From Phenylobacterium sp. SCN 70-31 (lineage in GTDB: Bacteria > Pseudomonadota > Alphaproteobacteria > Caulobacterales > Caulobacteraceae): a DNA stretch of 64,000 bases. Position 1 is the first letter of the stretch, and each line of letters begins with the position of its first letter. Shown piece after piece: positions 7,962-16,497 of the stretch. The notes beneath the pieces were generated by a model that saw only the letters and a list, made by a program, of their open reading frames with translations, was not told the DNA's origin and searched no databases. The stretch is from contig NZ_MEEX01000008.1 in assembly GCF_001724605.1 (NCBI RefSeq), positions 1 to 64,000 of the forward strand, in the 5' to 3' direction. A program made the position numbers and the translations under genes.

Positions 7962-8710
7962 GGATTGATCAGCAGCGGCCCGACCATCTGCTGCAGCACC
8001 GGCTGCCGCGGATAGGGGGTGTGGCTGTACTGCCGGAACCCCTCGGCGTAGCCCACGCCGAAATCCTGTCCCACGCGGCGGCTCCAAGCCTCCATGTCGG
8101 CCAGGAAGTCCGAGACGCCATGCTGCTTGCGCACCCAGGCCACCTGGCTGCGATGCTCGGCGACCATCAGGGCCTTGGTCGGCATCAGGCGGGTGATGTC
8201 CACGCCGAAGTCGCGGGGCAGCGGGGCGCCGTCGCGGTCCCGGCCGCCGATGGCGTCGGTGAAGTAGAGCGTGGGGATGCCCGCCAGGGGCGCCGCGCCA
8301 CCGGTGCGGTAGTTGGCCACCGGCGCGGCGAAACAGGCGTCGCGGGCCAGGGCGCTGATCGCCTCGTGGTCGGGATGGTAGTCCGCGGGCGCGGCGGCGA
8401 TCACGACGTCGGGCCTCACATCGCGCAGCAGTTCCGTCACCGCCCGCCGCGAGGGATCGTCGTTGAAGACCCCCAGATCGGGCAGGCCCAGGCACCGGTA
8501 GTCGGCCCCGATGTGCGCCGCTGCGGCGGCGGCCTCGGCCCGGCGAAGGCGGCCGGTCTCCTGCGGCCCATGATCGGCCGAGCCCCCTTCCCCGGCGGTG
8601 GCGGTGGCGACGACCACGCGATGGCCCAGCGCCGACAGGTGCGCCAGCGTGCCGCCGGCCAGGATGTCCAGGTCGTCGGGATGGGCGTGAACGGCGAGGA
8701 TCGTGGCCAT
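7958..8710 (-). CDS. PIG-L family deacetylase
   Basis: A 250-residue LmbE/PIG-L protein. The zinc-binding AHPDD motif lies at residues 8-12 (MATILAVHAHPDDLDILAGG) and the distal His is in APADYHPDHEAIS. Such enzymes remove acetyl groups from N-acetylglucosaminyl or related substrates (MshB, BshB, LmbE). The substrate here cannot be told from sequence. ATG at 8708-8710 lies only 7 bp beyond the stop of the Lrp-type regulator gene, so the two are likely co-transcribed from the promoter region at about 9144-9267. The 3' end overlaps the oppositely oriented Gfo/Idh gene by 4 bp. Confidence 0.9.
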   Translation of the reverse strand: MATILAVHAHPDDLDILAGGTLAHLSALGHRVVVATATAGEGGSADHGPQETGRLRRAEAAAAAAHIGADYRCLGLPDLGVFNDDPSRRAVTELLRDVRPDVVIAAAPADYHPDHEAISALARDACFAAPVANYRTGGAAPLAGIPTLYFTDAIGGRDRDGAPLPRDFGVDITRLMPTKALMVAEHRSQVAWVRKQHGVSDFLADMEAWSRRVGQDFGVGYAEGFRQYSHTPYPRQPVLQQMVGPLLINP

Positions 8711-8717
8711 GGGTCCC

Positions 8718-9143
8718 TCAGCGGTCGAACTTGGTGGACAGGACCAGGGCGGTGTTGGTGCGCTCCACCCCCTTCACGGCGCCGATCCCGTCGATGACGG
8801 CGTCCATCTCGGCCACACCCTGCGCCTCCACGGCGGCGATCATATCGAACGGACCACTCACAGACTGTAACCGCCGCACACCCGGCATCCGGTGGAGCGC
8901 CGCGATCACCGCCGCCGCCTGCTTGGGCTCGACCGTCAGCATGACGAAGGCATGGACCCGGCCTTGCTCATAGGCCGGCGCCAGCCGGACGGCGTAGCCC
9001 GCGATGACGCCGCTGCGTTCCAGCTTCTGGAGCCGGGTCTGCACCGTGGTCCGCGACAGGCCCAGCGCCCGCGCCAGTTCCGCCACCGGCGCCCGGGCAT
9101 CGTCGCGCAGCTTGGCCAGCAGGTGCTCGTCCAGGTCGTCCAT
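8718..9143 (-). CDS. Lrp/AsnC family transcriptional regulator
   Basis: A 141-residue regulator. Residues 1-60 form the winged helix-turn-helix (LDEHLLAKLRDDARAPVAEL, then LGLSRTTVQTRLQKLERSGVI) and residues 65-141 the RAM/AsnC ligand-binding domain (FVMLTVEPKQAAAVIAALHR, VSGPFDMIAAVEA). I take ATG at 9141-9143 as the start; the longer frame begins with TTG at 9161. The gene is divergent from the lysine-catabolic dehydrogenase at 9268, sharing a 124-bp promoter region, the usual layout for an Lrp-type local activator. Control of lysine breakdown by lysine or an intermediate is a good guess from context. Confidence 0.9.
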   Translation of the reverse strand: MDDLDEHLLAKLRDDARAPVAELARALGLSRTTVQTRLQKLERSGVIAGYAVRLAPAYEQGRVHAFVMLTVEPKQAAAVIAALHRMPGVRRLQSVSGPFDMIAAVEAQGVAEMDAVIDGIGAVKGVERTNTALVLSTKFDR

Positions 9144-9267
9144 GTTCGGCGTTCCGTACAATGAGTTCGTCGATCCGACGTGAATAGGCCCTCAGATCGA
9201 CGGTGCGCCAATTGAAAGCGGCGGCGCCGCGCGCGAATCTTCCACGACGCCCTCGGGAGGTCAGCGC

Positions 9268-10377
9268 ATGCGCAAGGTCTGTGTGATCGGAGCCGGAAAG
9301 ATCGGAGCCACCGTCGCGGGCCTGCTCGCCGACACCGGCGACGACGAGGTGCTGCTGGTCGACCGCGACCCCGACACGCTGGCCGAAGCCGGCGCAGGGC
9401 GGCCACGGATCACGGGGGCGGCCATGCCGGTTGGCGACCCACAAGCCCTCTCCGCGCAGATCTCCGGCGCCTTCGCGGTGGTCAACTGCGCGCCCTATCA
9501 CCTGACCACCGCGGTCGCCCGCGCCGCCCGGGCGGCGAACGCCCACTACCTGGACCTGACCGAGGACGTGGCTTCGAGCCGCATCGTACGAGAACTGGCC
9601 GATGGCGCGCCCTGCGCCTTCATCCCCCAGTGCGGTCTGGCCCCCGGCTTCATCACCATCGCCGCCTGGGACCTGATCCAGCATTTCGACCAGCTCCACG
9701 ACGTGCGCCTGCGCGTGGGCGCACTGCCGCGCTACCCGTCGAACGCCCTCAACTACAATCTCACCTGGTCCACCGACGGCGTGATCAACGAGTACTGCGA
9801 ACCCTGCGAGGCCATCGTGGACGGCCGCCTGCGCGAGACTCCGGCGCTGGAGGCGTGCGAGGCCTTCGCCCTCGACGGCGTGACCTACGAGGCCTTCAAC
9901 ACCTCGGGCGGCCTGGGCACGCTCTGCCACACGCTGGACGGCCGGGTGCGCAACCTCAACTACAAGACCATCCGCTATCCCGGCCACGCGGCGATCATGA
10001 AGGCGTTGCTGCACGACCTGAACCTGCGCAACCGGCGCGAGGTGCTGAAGGACATCCTGGAGAACTCCGTCCCGTCCACGCTCCAGGACGTGGTGATCGT
10101 GTTCGTCACCGTCTCGGGGATGAAGCAGGGCCATCTCGTCCAGGAGACCTACGTCAACAAGGTCTACGCGCAGGCCGTTGGCGGCGAGATCCGGAGCGCC
10201 ATCCAGGTGACGACCGCCGGCGCCATCTGCGCGGTGCTCGACCTGTTGACCGAGGGCCGCCTGCCGCAGTCGGGCTTCGTGCGCCAGGAGGACATCCCGC
10301 TGGGGGCCTTCCTCGCCAACCGCTTTGGCCGCGTCTACGCCCCGCACGACGTGGCCGCCCCGGCCGCCGCCGAATAG
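9268..10377 (+). CDS. saccharopine dehydrogenase-like protein (probable lysine catabolism)
   Basis: A 369-residue protein. The NAD-binding Rossmann motif is at the extreme N-terminus (VCVIGAGKIGATVAGLLAD), followed by the saccharopine dehydrogenase C-terminal domain with CGLAPGF near residue 125, typical of the lysine 6-dehydrogenase and saccharopine reductase branch. ATG at 9268 is preceded by GGGAGG with good spacing. It is followed 25 bp later by an antiquitin-type aldehyde dehydrogenase and is divergent from an Lrp regulator. The natural reading is oxidation of L-lysine, directly or through saccharopine, to aminoadipate semialdehyde. Which of the two reactions is used cannot be decided from the sequence. 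Confidence 0.87.
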   Translation: MRKVCVIGAGKIGATVAGLLADTGDDEVLLVDRDPDTLAEAGAGRPRITGAAMPVGDPQALSAQISGAFAVVNCAPYHLTTAVARAARAANAHYLDLTEDVASSRIVRELADGAPCAFIPQCGLAPGFITIAAWDLIQHFDQLHDVRLRVGALPRYPSNALNYNLTWSTDGVINEYCEPCEAIVDGRLRETPALEACEAFALDGVTYEAFNTSGGLGTLCHTLDGRVRNLNYKTIRYPGHAAIMKALLHDLNLRNRREVLKDILENSVPSTLQDVVIVFVTVSGMKQGHLVQETYVNKVYAQAVGGEIRSAIQVTTAGAICAVLDLLTEGRLPQSGFVRQEDIPLGAFLANRFGRVYAPHDVAAPAAAE

Positions 10378-10402
10378 CCGGAAACCTGATACGCCTGTGA
10401 GC

Positions 10403-11920
10403 ATGCAGACCCAGACACCCTCCGCCGCGGCCGAAGCCGGCGATCTCCTGGCCCGCCTGGGCGTCGCCGAAGCCCTGCGGACCGGCGGCGGCCGGGCCGT
10501 GCGCTCGCCCGTCACCGGCGAGACGATGGCGCGGGTCCACGACGCGGACGCCGCCGACGTCGCCAGGGCGGTCGAGACCGCGCACGCGGCCTTCCTGGCC
10601 TGGCGGTCGATCCCGGCGCCGCGGCGCGGCGAGCTGGTGCGCCTGTTCGGCGAAGAACTGCGTATCGCCAAGACGGACCTCGCCGCCCTGGTCACGCTCG
10701 AGGCCGGCAAGGTCACGTCCGAGGCCCTGGGGGAGGTCCAGGAGATGATCGACATCTGCGACTTCGCCGTCGGCCTGTCGCGACAGCTCCACGGCCTGAC
10801 CCTCGCCACCGAGCGCCCCGACCACCGGATGATGGAGACCTGGCATCCGCTGGGCGTGGTGGGGATCATCTCGGCCTTCAACTTCCCCGTCGCCGTCTGG
10901 TCGTGGAACGCCGCGCTCGCCCTGGTCTGCGGGGACGCCTGCGTCTGGAAGCCGTCCGAGAAGGCGCCGCTCACGGCGCTCGCCGTCCAGGCCCTGTTCG
11001 AGCGCGCCTGCGTGGCGTTCGGCGACGCGCCGGCCGGCCTGTCGTCGGTCGTGATCGGCGGCCGCGAGGCGGGCGAGGCCCTGGTCGATCACCCGAAGGT
11101 CCCGCTGGTCAGCGCCACGGGCTCCACCGCCATGGGCCGCGCGGTCGGCCCCCGCCTGGCCCGCCGCTTCGCGCGCGCGCTGCTGGAACTGGGCGGCAAC
11201 AACGCCGCCATCGTCGCGCCTTCGGCCGACCTGGACCTGGCGCTACGCGGCGTCGCCTTCGCCGCCATGGGCACGGCGGGCCAGCGCTGCACCACGCTCC
11301 GCCGGCTCTTCGTCCACGAGGACGTCTACGAGGCCTTCGTCCCACGCCTCAAGGCCGCCTACGCCAGCGTGAAGGTCGGCGATCCGCGGGCGCCGGGCGT
11401 GCTGGTGGGGCCGCTCATCGACGCCGCCGCCTTCGAGCTGATGCAGGCGGCGCTGGCCGACGCGCGCGCGGCGGGCGGCGCCGTCACTGGCGGCGAGCGC
11501 GTGCCGATGGGCGAAGCCCACTATGCCCGCCCCGCCCTGGTGGAGATCGGCGACCAGACCGAGGTCGTGAAGCGCGAGACCTTCGCACCCATCCTCTACG
11601 TCATGCGCTACCGCGACCTGGAGGACGCCATCGCGCGCCAGAACGACGTCCCCCAGGGGCTGTCGTCCTCGATCTTCACCAACGACCTGCGCGAGGCCGA
11701 GCTGTTCGTCTCGGCCCGGGGCTCGGACTGCGGGATCGCCAACGTCAACATCGGGCCGTCCGGCGCCGAGATCGGCGGTGCGTTCGGCGGCGAGAAGGAG
11801 ACCGGCGGCGGCCGCGAGGCGGGCTCGGACTCCTGGAAGGCCTACATGCGCCGGGCCACCAACACCGTGAACTACGGCCGCACCCTGCCCCTGGCCCAGG
11901 GCGTGACGTTCGACGTGTGA
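10403..11920 (+). CDS. amaB: aldehyde dehydrogenase, antiquitin/ALDH7 type (aminoadipate semialdehyde dehydrogenase)
   Basis: A 505-residue NAD-dependent aldehyde dehydrogenase. Visible motifs are the cofactor segment GIISAFNFPVAVWSWN, the nucleotide-binding SATGSTAMGRAV, the general-base ELGGNNA and the catalytic Cys in GTAGQRCTTLRR. The C-terminal ANVNIGPSGAEIGGAFGGEK matches the ALDH7 (antiquitin) subfamily, whose members oxidise alpha-aminoadipate semialdehyde to aminoadipate. I chose ATG 10403; GTG 10397 in the same frame is possible. It lies in an operon with the saccharopine dehydrogenase-like gene, which fits the second step of lysine degradation. Confidence 0.88.
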   Translation: MQTQTPSAAAEAGDLLARLGVAEALRTGGGRAVRSPVTGETMARVHDADAADVARAVETAHAAFLAWRSIPAPRRGELVRLFGEELRIAKTDLAALVTLEAGKVTSEALGEVQEMIDICDFAVGLSRQLHGLTLATERPDHRMMETWHPLGVVGIISAFNFPVAVWSWNAALALVCGDACVWKPSEKAPLTALAVQALFERACVAFGDAPAGLSSVVIGGREAGEALVDHPKVPLVSATGSTAMGRAVGPRLARRFARALLELGGNNAAIVAPSADLDLALRGVAFAAMGTAGQRCTTLRRLFVHEDVYEAFVPRLKAAYASVKVGDPRAPGVLVGPLIDAAAFELMQAALADARAAGGAVTGGERVPMGEAHYARPALVEIGDQTEVVKRETFAPILYVMRYRDLEDAIARQNDVPQGLSSSIFTNDLREAELFVSARGSDCGIANVNIGPSGAEIGGAFGGEKETGGGREAGSDSWKAYMRRATNTVNYGRTLPLAQGVTFDV

Positions 11921-11963
11921 CCGCTTCGTGTGTGACCGGGCCGTCTGTCAGCGCGCAGGGACG

Positions 11964-13241
11964 CTACGCCCTGCGCAGCCGCGCCACGTAGAAGCCGTCG
12001 GTCCCGTCCGGCAGATGGTGGGGCAGGATGCGCAGGGTCCCGTCCGGCCGCAGGCTGGCCTCGGGCGCGCCGCCTTCGTTGGGCGCCATGGGATCCAGGT
12101 CGAAACCGGGCGTGCGGGCCAGGAACGCCGCCACCTGGGCCTCGCCCTCCTCGGGCTCCAGCGAACAGACGCAATAGATCAGGCGACCGCCGGGCCTCAC
12201 CCGCCGCGCGGCGCTGTCCAGCAGGCGGGCCTGGACGGCGGCCAGCTTGGGAATATCGGCGGGGCTCGCCACCCACAGCACGTCGGGGTGGCGCCGGAAG
12301 GTGCCCGTGGCCGAACACGGCGCGTCCAGCAGCACGGCGTCGAAACTCCGGCCGTCCTTCCATTCCGCGGCGTCGGCGACGACGGTTTCGGCCGCCAGGC
12401 CCGTGCGGGCCAGGTTCTCGCCCACCCGCTTCAGGCGCCCGGCCGAACGGTCGACCGCGGTCACCTTGGCGCCCGCGGCGGCCAGTTGCAGCGTCTTGCC
12501 GCCCGGGGCGGCGCACAGGTCGAGCGCGCTCTCGCCCGGCCGGACGTCGAGCAGGCGCGCCGGGATCGCCGCCGAGGCGTCCTGCACCCACCAGCCGCCT
12601 TCGGAGAATCCGGGCCAGCCCGAGACCTCGCCCTTCAGCCCGACGCGCAGGCCGCCGCCGGGCAGGGTCTCGGCGTCCAGCAGGGCGGCGAGGTCGGGAT
12701 CGGCGGCCTTCGGCGTCACGTCGGTGGCCGGCTCGGCGGCGATGGCGGCGGCGACGGCGCGCGCATCGGCCTCGCCATAGGCGGCCCGCCATCGGGCCAG
12801 GAGCCATTGCGGCGCGAGGAGGTCGGGATCGTCCAGCTCGACCGGCTCACGGGTGAGGCCGCGCAGGACGGCGTTGACCAGGCCCTTGAAGGCGGCGCCG
12901 CCCTTCTGGGCCGCCGCCAGGTCCACCGTGGCGCCCACGGCCGCGTGCGGCGGAACCTTCAGCGCCAGGAGCTGAGCCGCGCCCAGCCGCAGAACGTTCA
13001 CGATCCGCTCGGGCGGCGGCTTCTTCAGCCGGGCCTGGAGCACCGTGTCGATGGGACCCAGCCGCCGCAGCGTCGCCATCGCCAACGCGCGGGCGAAGGC
13101 GCGGTCGCGGGGCGCGAGCGCCGCCAGGGTGGGGTGGTTCAGTCCCTCGTCCAGGCCGGCCCGTCGCGAGAGGGCGGCGGTCAGGAGGTCGAGGGCGGCG
13201 GCGCGGGCCGGGAGGCCGCGGATATCGAGGGCTTCGCTCAC
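11964..13241 (-). CDS. rsmB: 16S rRNA (cytosine-C5)-methyltransferase, RsmB/NOL1-NOP2 family
   Basis: A 425-residue protein with an N-terminal NusB-like RNA-binding domain (about residues 1-140) and a C-terminal SAM-dependent methyltransferase. The SAM motif is LDLCAAPGGKT. The two family cysteines are in DAPCSATGTFRRHPD (motif IV) and YCVCSLEPEEGE (motif VI, catalytic). The enzyme methylates cytosine in 16S rRNA. The start is set at GTG 13239-13241 (VSEALDIRG); a TTG at 13277 would extend into sequence that looks like spacer. The assignment to RsmB rather than another m5C family member rests on the NusB domain. Confidence 0.9.
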   Translation of the reverse strand: MSEALDIRGLPARAAALDLLTAALSRRAGLDEGLNHPTLAALAPRDRAFARALAMATLRRLGPIDTVLQARLKKPPPERIVNVLRLGAAQLLALKVPPHAAVGATVDLAAAQKGGAAFKGLVNAVLRGLTREPVELDDPDLLAPQWLLARWRAAYGEADARAVAAAIAAEPATDVTPKAADPDLAALLDAETLPGGGLRVGLKGEVSGWPGFSEGGWWVQDASAAIPARLLDVRPGESALDLCAAPGGKTLQLAAAGAKVTAVDRSAGRLKRVGENLARTGLAAETVVADAAEWKDGRSFDAVLLDAPCSATGTFRRHPDVLWVASPADIPKLAAVQARLLDSAARRVRPGGRLIYCVCSLEPEEGEAQVAAFLARTPGFDLDPMAPNEGGAPEASLRPDGTLRILPHHLPDGTDGFYVARLRRA

Positions 13242-13294
13242 GGCGCGGGGCGTGCCCGCTTGGAGCGCCGGGCGCAAGGGCTTAGATCAAGGGC

Positions 13295-13537
13295 ATGGAC
13301 GACCAGCCCCCCGACGCCGCGCTCCCAGAAGCCGCGCCCTCCGCCGCCGCGCCGCCGAATGCAGCGCCCGGCAAGACGCTGAGCCCCGCCGCCCGCCGCG
13401 CCCTTGAGGAAGCCGCCGCCCGCCACGCCGCCGAGGCCGAGGCTACCGAACGCGTCGAGGAAGACGGCGGCCCCAAGGGTCCGGAACCCACCCGCTTCGG
13501 CGACTGGGAGCGCAAGGGTCTGGCGGTGGACTTCTAA
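13295..13537 (+). CDS. DUF1674/SDHAF4-type succinate dehydrogenase assembly protein
   Basis: An 80-residue protein with an Ala/Pro-rich N-terminus and the diagnostic C-terminus GGPKGPEPTRFGDWERKGLA ending VDF, the hallmark of the DUF1674 family. The eukaryotic member SDHAF4 binds flavinylated SdhA during succinate dehydrogenase assembly. A matching role here is inferred from the conserved tail. It is divergent from rsmB and convergent with the thioesterase gene, whose stop overlaps it by 4 bp. No sdh genes lie in the window. Confidence 0.88.
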   Translation: MDDQPPDAALPEAAPSAAAPPNAAPGKTLSPAARRALEEAAARHAAEAEATERVEEDGGPKGPEPTRFGDWERKGLAVDF

Positions 13538-14472
13538 AGGGCGAGCCCCGGGATCGTATCGGCCTCTACGCGGGCGAGTTCCTCGTCGGAGAGAACGATC
13601 AGCTTGCGGGTCGAAAGGTCGAACGAGACGGCGATGGCCTCGGCGCTGCCCCAGGGCCGGCCGGTGTCCGGGTCCAGCATCCAGTGCACCAGCCGCCGGA
13701 TGCGGGCGTCGCCGCCCGCCGAGCCGGACCGGATCTCGACCCGGTCGCCGACCCGCGGCCAGGCGTGGTGGACCAGCCGGTATTCCACGGCGGCGCCGCC
13801 CACGTTCGGCCGTCCCTCGCCCGTCCCGGGCCGGCGGCCGGCGAAGACGTGGGGGACCGCGTCCGACAGCCGCGCCATGAACCCCTCGGTGCGCATCCGC
13901 CCGAAGGCGTCGCAGTCGGCCGCCAGCACGGCGCCCAGGCCGGTCCGTTTCAGGCCCAGCGCCTGCGCGCGGTCGAGGCCCGCCTGGGTCCGCACCTCGG
14001 CCAGCCCGATGGAGCGCGGCCCCGCGCCCTCCGGGACTTCGACCGAGAGTTCGGCCGCACGCCGGCGGATGCGGTCGGACCAGGGAAAGGCCTGGACGTC
14101 GCGCGCGGTCACATGCGCCACGCGGGTCTGGAAAGCGGCGGCGAGCGCGCCGTCCTGGTGGCGCAGCAGAAAGAGCAGGCGGGCCTCCGCCTCACCCATC
14201 TCCAGCACCCCGCCCGTCATGGCGAGCGGCGCGCCCGGCCGGGCCTCGCGCAGAAAACGGATGTGCTGCTCGCGGACGACCAGCGTAGCGGCGGCGGCGG
14301 GCGAAAAGGCCCCGGCCATGCCCAGCTCGGCGGCCATGCCGGCCAGCGCCTCCATCGACTTGGCGACGTAGTGCCCCACGTTGAGGTGACCCATGGCGTC
14401 GCATTCCCAGGTGGCGACACCACCCCGCCAGACCTCGACCTCCGCCACGCCGCACCCCGTCTGCAAATCCAC
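13534..14472 (-). CDS. double-hotdog acyl-CoA thioesterase-like protein
   Basis: A 312-residue protein with two hotdog-type units. The first begins VATWECDAMGHLNVGHYVAKSMEAL, which contains the Asp/His-x-N pattern of 4-hydroxybenzoyl-CoA thioesterase-like enzymes (D-x-x-G-H-x-N). The second, from about residue 165, is LGLKRTGLGAVLAADCDAFGRM with EYRLVHHAWPRVGDRVEI. It probably hydrolyses an acyl-CoA; the substrate is unknown. ATG at 14470-14472. The gene is convergent with the DUF1674 gene with a 4-bp overlap. Confidence 0.8.
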   Translation of the reverse strand: MDLQTGCGVAEVEVWRGGVATWECDAMGHLNVGHYVAKSMEALAGMAAELGMAGAFSPAAAATLVVREQHIRFLREARPGAPLAMTGGVLEMGEAEARLLFLLRHQDGALAAAFQTRVAHVTARDVQAFPWSDRIRRRAAELSVEVPEGAGPRSIGLAEVRTQAGLDRAQALGLKRTGLGAVLAADCDAFGRMRTEGFMARLSDAVPHVFAGRRPGTGEGRPNVGGAAVEYRLVHHAWPRVGDRVEIRSGSAGGDARIRRLVHWMLDPDTGRPWGSAEAIAVSFDLSTRKLIVLSDEELARVEADTIPGLAL

Positions 14473-14523
14473 GGGAAGCTTAGGGAGTTGGCGCGAACCG
14501 ATCCACCGCCCTTCTGACGTCGT

Positions 14524-14736
14524 CTAGCGCCCGTCGCCGGCCCCCTGCCGAGGCTGGGGATTGTCGGGGCCGGGAGAGGTGCGGCGCGCGGGGCCCGGAT
14601 CCACGGAATCGTCGCGGTTCACCGACGGATAGCGCTCGGGGCCCGGACTGTCGGGCGCGTTGTTGAGGTGCTGGGCCGCGTTGTCCTTGCGGCCCTGGCT
14701 CTGGATCTTGTCTTCCGGTCGGCGTTCCGCGCCCAT
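14524..14736 (-). CDS. small basic/hydrophilic hypothetical protein
   Basis: A 70-residue hydrophilic protein (MGAERRPEDKIQSQGRKDNA at the N-terminus, then a Pro/Asp-rich tail). ATG at 14734-14736 is preceded on this strand by GGGAGCTCGATC, a good Shine-Dalgarno at suitable spacing. It has no hydrophobic segment and is likely disordered. It sits between the thioesterase and the cytochrome b gene. Small, disordered, stress-related proteins of this kind are common in Alphaproteobacteria, but I recognise no family. Overprediction is possible. Confidence 0.5.
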   Translation of the reverse strand: MGAERRPEDKIQSQGRKDNAAQHLNNAPDSPGPERYPSVNRDDSVDPGPARRTSPGPDNPQPRQGAGDGR

Positions 14737-14877
14737 GATCGAGCTCCCGATTGGGGTTGTGGCCTGTGTTCGTCCTGTCGGACAAAGCGCCCCGAGGCGG
14801 AGTATCGTTCCGCGGTCCGCCGCTCCGACGGTCGGAGCGACGCATACGACAGCGGCACGGAGGCGCGTTCGATCCCG

Positions 14878-15711
14878 ATGGCCAGGCCCAACCGGCCCAG
14901 GACGGTTCTGGTGAAGCGGCACGGTATCGTGACCCGCATCACGCACGCGCTGAACGTGGTGTTCGTGGCCGTGCTCCTGATGAGCGGCCTCCAGATCTTC
15001 AACGCCCACCCCGCCCTCTACTGGGGCCAAGCCTCGACCTTCGAGTCCCCGTGGATCGCCATGACGAAGGCGGAGATCGGCGACGAGGCGCGGGGGATCA
15101 CCACGATCGGATCGCTGCGCTTCGACACCACGGGCCTGTTCGGCTGGTCGGGGCGCGAGGGCGCGCGCGAGCCGCGCGGCTTCCCCGCCTGGGCCACCAT
15201 CCCGAGCTGGCGCGACCTGGCCGCGGGGCGCCGCTGGCACTTCTTCTTCGCCTGGCTGTTCGTGGCCAACGGCCTCGTCTATCTCGCCTGGACGGTGCTG
15301 AGCGGCCGGCTGAAGCGCGACCTGCTGCCGACCCGCGACCAGCTTCGGCCCGGACGCCTGGCGCGGGAAATCCTGGACCACGCCCGCCTGCGGTTCCCGA
15401 AGGGCGAGGCGGCGCGCCGCTACAATGCGATCCAGAAGCTGGCCTACCTGGCGGTGATCCTGGTCCTTCTGCCCGCCATGCTGCTGACGGGGCTCTGCAT
15501 GTCGCCCGGCTTCAACGCGGCGGCGCCCTGGCTCACCGACCTGTTCGGCGGGCGACAGTCGGCGCGGACATTCCACTTCCTGTCGGCCGGGCTGATCGCC
15601 CTGTTCGTGGTCGTCCACGTCGCGATGGTCGTGGCCTCGGGACTGTGGAACAATCTGCGCGCGATGATCACCGGCCGCTACGCCATCCAGCCTGGGGAGC
15701 CGCCCCGATGA
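14878..15711 (+). CDS. cytochrome b561-type membrane protein, partner of the molybdenum oxidoreductase
   Basis: A 277-residue integral membrane protein. The start is ATG 14878 (MARPNRPRTVLVKRHGIVTR); longer frames read through spacer. At least four hydrophobic helices are visible, each with a His suitable for haem ligation: HALNVVFVAVLLMSGLQIF, RRWHFFFAWLFVANGLVYLA, LAYLAVILVLLPAMLLTGLC and TFHFLSAGLIALFVVVHVAM. It resembles the cytochrome b/b6 domain proteins that pass electrons between quinol and periplasmic oxidoreductases. Its stop overlaps the start of the molybdopterin protein (ATGA at 15708-15711), so the two surely form one system. Confidence 0.87.
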   Translation: MARPNRPRTVLVKRHGIVTRITHALNVVFVAVLLMSGLQIFNAHPALYWGQASTFESPWIAMTKAEIGDEARGITTIGSLRFDTTGLFGWSGREGAREPRGFPAWATIPSWRDLAAGRRWHFFFAWLFVANGLVYLAWTVLSGRLKRDLLPTRDQLRPGRLAREILDHARLRFPKGEAARRYNAIQKLAYLAVILVLLPAMLLTGLCMSPGFNAAAPWLTDLFGGRQSARTFHFLSAGLIALFVVVHVAMVVASGLWNNLRAMITGRYAIQPGEPPR

Positions 15712-16481
15712 GCCTCCATCGCCGCGGATGGCTGAAGGCGGCCGGCGCGGGCCTCGGCGCCCTGTGGCTGGCGGGCTGCGACCGGCTGACCCGCAGCCCG
15801 GGCTTCACCGGTGTCCTGCGCGTCGCCGAGCAATGGACCCAGGGCGCCCACCGCCTGATCACCGACCGCAACGCGCTGGCGAAGGAGTTCGGGCCGGAGC
15901 ACATCTCGACCGACTTCCGCGCCAACGGCACCTTGCGCCCGCAGGATCCGGGCTACCTGGCCCTGCTGGCGGAGAATTTCGCCGGCTACCGGCTGGTGGT
16001 GGACGGGCTGGTCGAGCGGCCCCTGGCGCTGAGTCTGGCCGAGGTGCGCGCGCTGCCTTCACGCACCCAGATCACCCGCCACGACTGCGTCGAGGGCTGG
16101 TCCTCCATCGGCAAATGGACCGGCGCCCGGCTCTCGGCGCTGCTCGACCGGGCCGGCGTGAAACCCGAGGCGCGCTACATCGTGTTCCACTGCGCCGACA
16201 CCCTCGACCCCTTCGCCACCGACGGTGCGGGCGGCTACTACGAGAGCATCGACCTGGTCGACGCCTATCATCCGCAGACCATCCTGGCCTACCGGATGAA
16301 CGACGCCACCCTGCCGGTGCGCCACGGCGCGCCCCTGCGCCTGCGGGTGGAGCGCCAGCTCGGCTACAAGCACGCCAAGTACGTGATGCGTATCGAAGCG
16401 GTGGCCTCCCTCGACCGCATCGGCCGCGGCCAGGGCGGCTTCTGGCCCGACCGCGGCTACGAGTGGTACGCGGGCGTGTAG
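15708..16481 (+). CDS. Tat-exported molybdopterin-dependent oxidoreductase (sulfite oxidase fold)
   Basis: A 257-residue protein. The N-terminus RRGWLKAAGAGLGALWLAGC is a twin-arginine signal followed by a lipobox-like LAGC, so it is probably a membrane-anchored periplasmic lipoprotein. The oxidoreductase molybdopterin domain follows; the Mo-ligating Cys is in TRHDCVEGWSSIGKWTG. Another recognisable part is CADTLDPFATDGAGGYYESI. It is shorter than MsrP and is accompanied by a cytochrome b rather than MsrQ in an ATGA-coupled pair. The substrate could be a sulfoxide or another oxo compound and is unknown. XdhC and MoeA genes at 46460-48776 may help supply the cofactor. Confidence 0.88.
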   Translation: MSLHRRGWLKAAGAGLGALWLAGCDRLTRSPGFTGVLRVAEQWTQGAHRLITDRNALAKEFGPEHISTDFRANGTLRPQDPGYLALLAENFAGYRLVVDGLVERPLALSLAEVRALPSRTQITRHDCVEGWSSIGKWTGARLSALLDRAGVKPEARYIVFHCADTLDPFATDGAGGYYESIDLVDAYHPQTILAYRMNDATLPVRHGAPLRLRVERQLGYKHAKYVMRIEAVASLDRIGRGQGGFWPDRGYEWYAGV

Positions 16482-16497
16482 CGGCGTCCGGCGGGGC

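Noticed and set aside
5019..8495. A very long open frame of 1158 codons on the minus strand
   Set aside because: It runs antisense to three well-recognised genes (thiolase-like, PHP hydrolase, Gfo/Idh). At this G+C level long antisense frames are expected, and its translation has the Arg/Gly/His-rich composition of a shadow frame.
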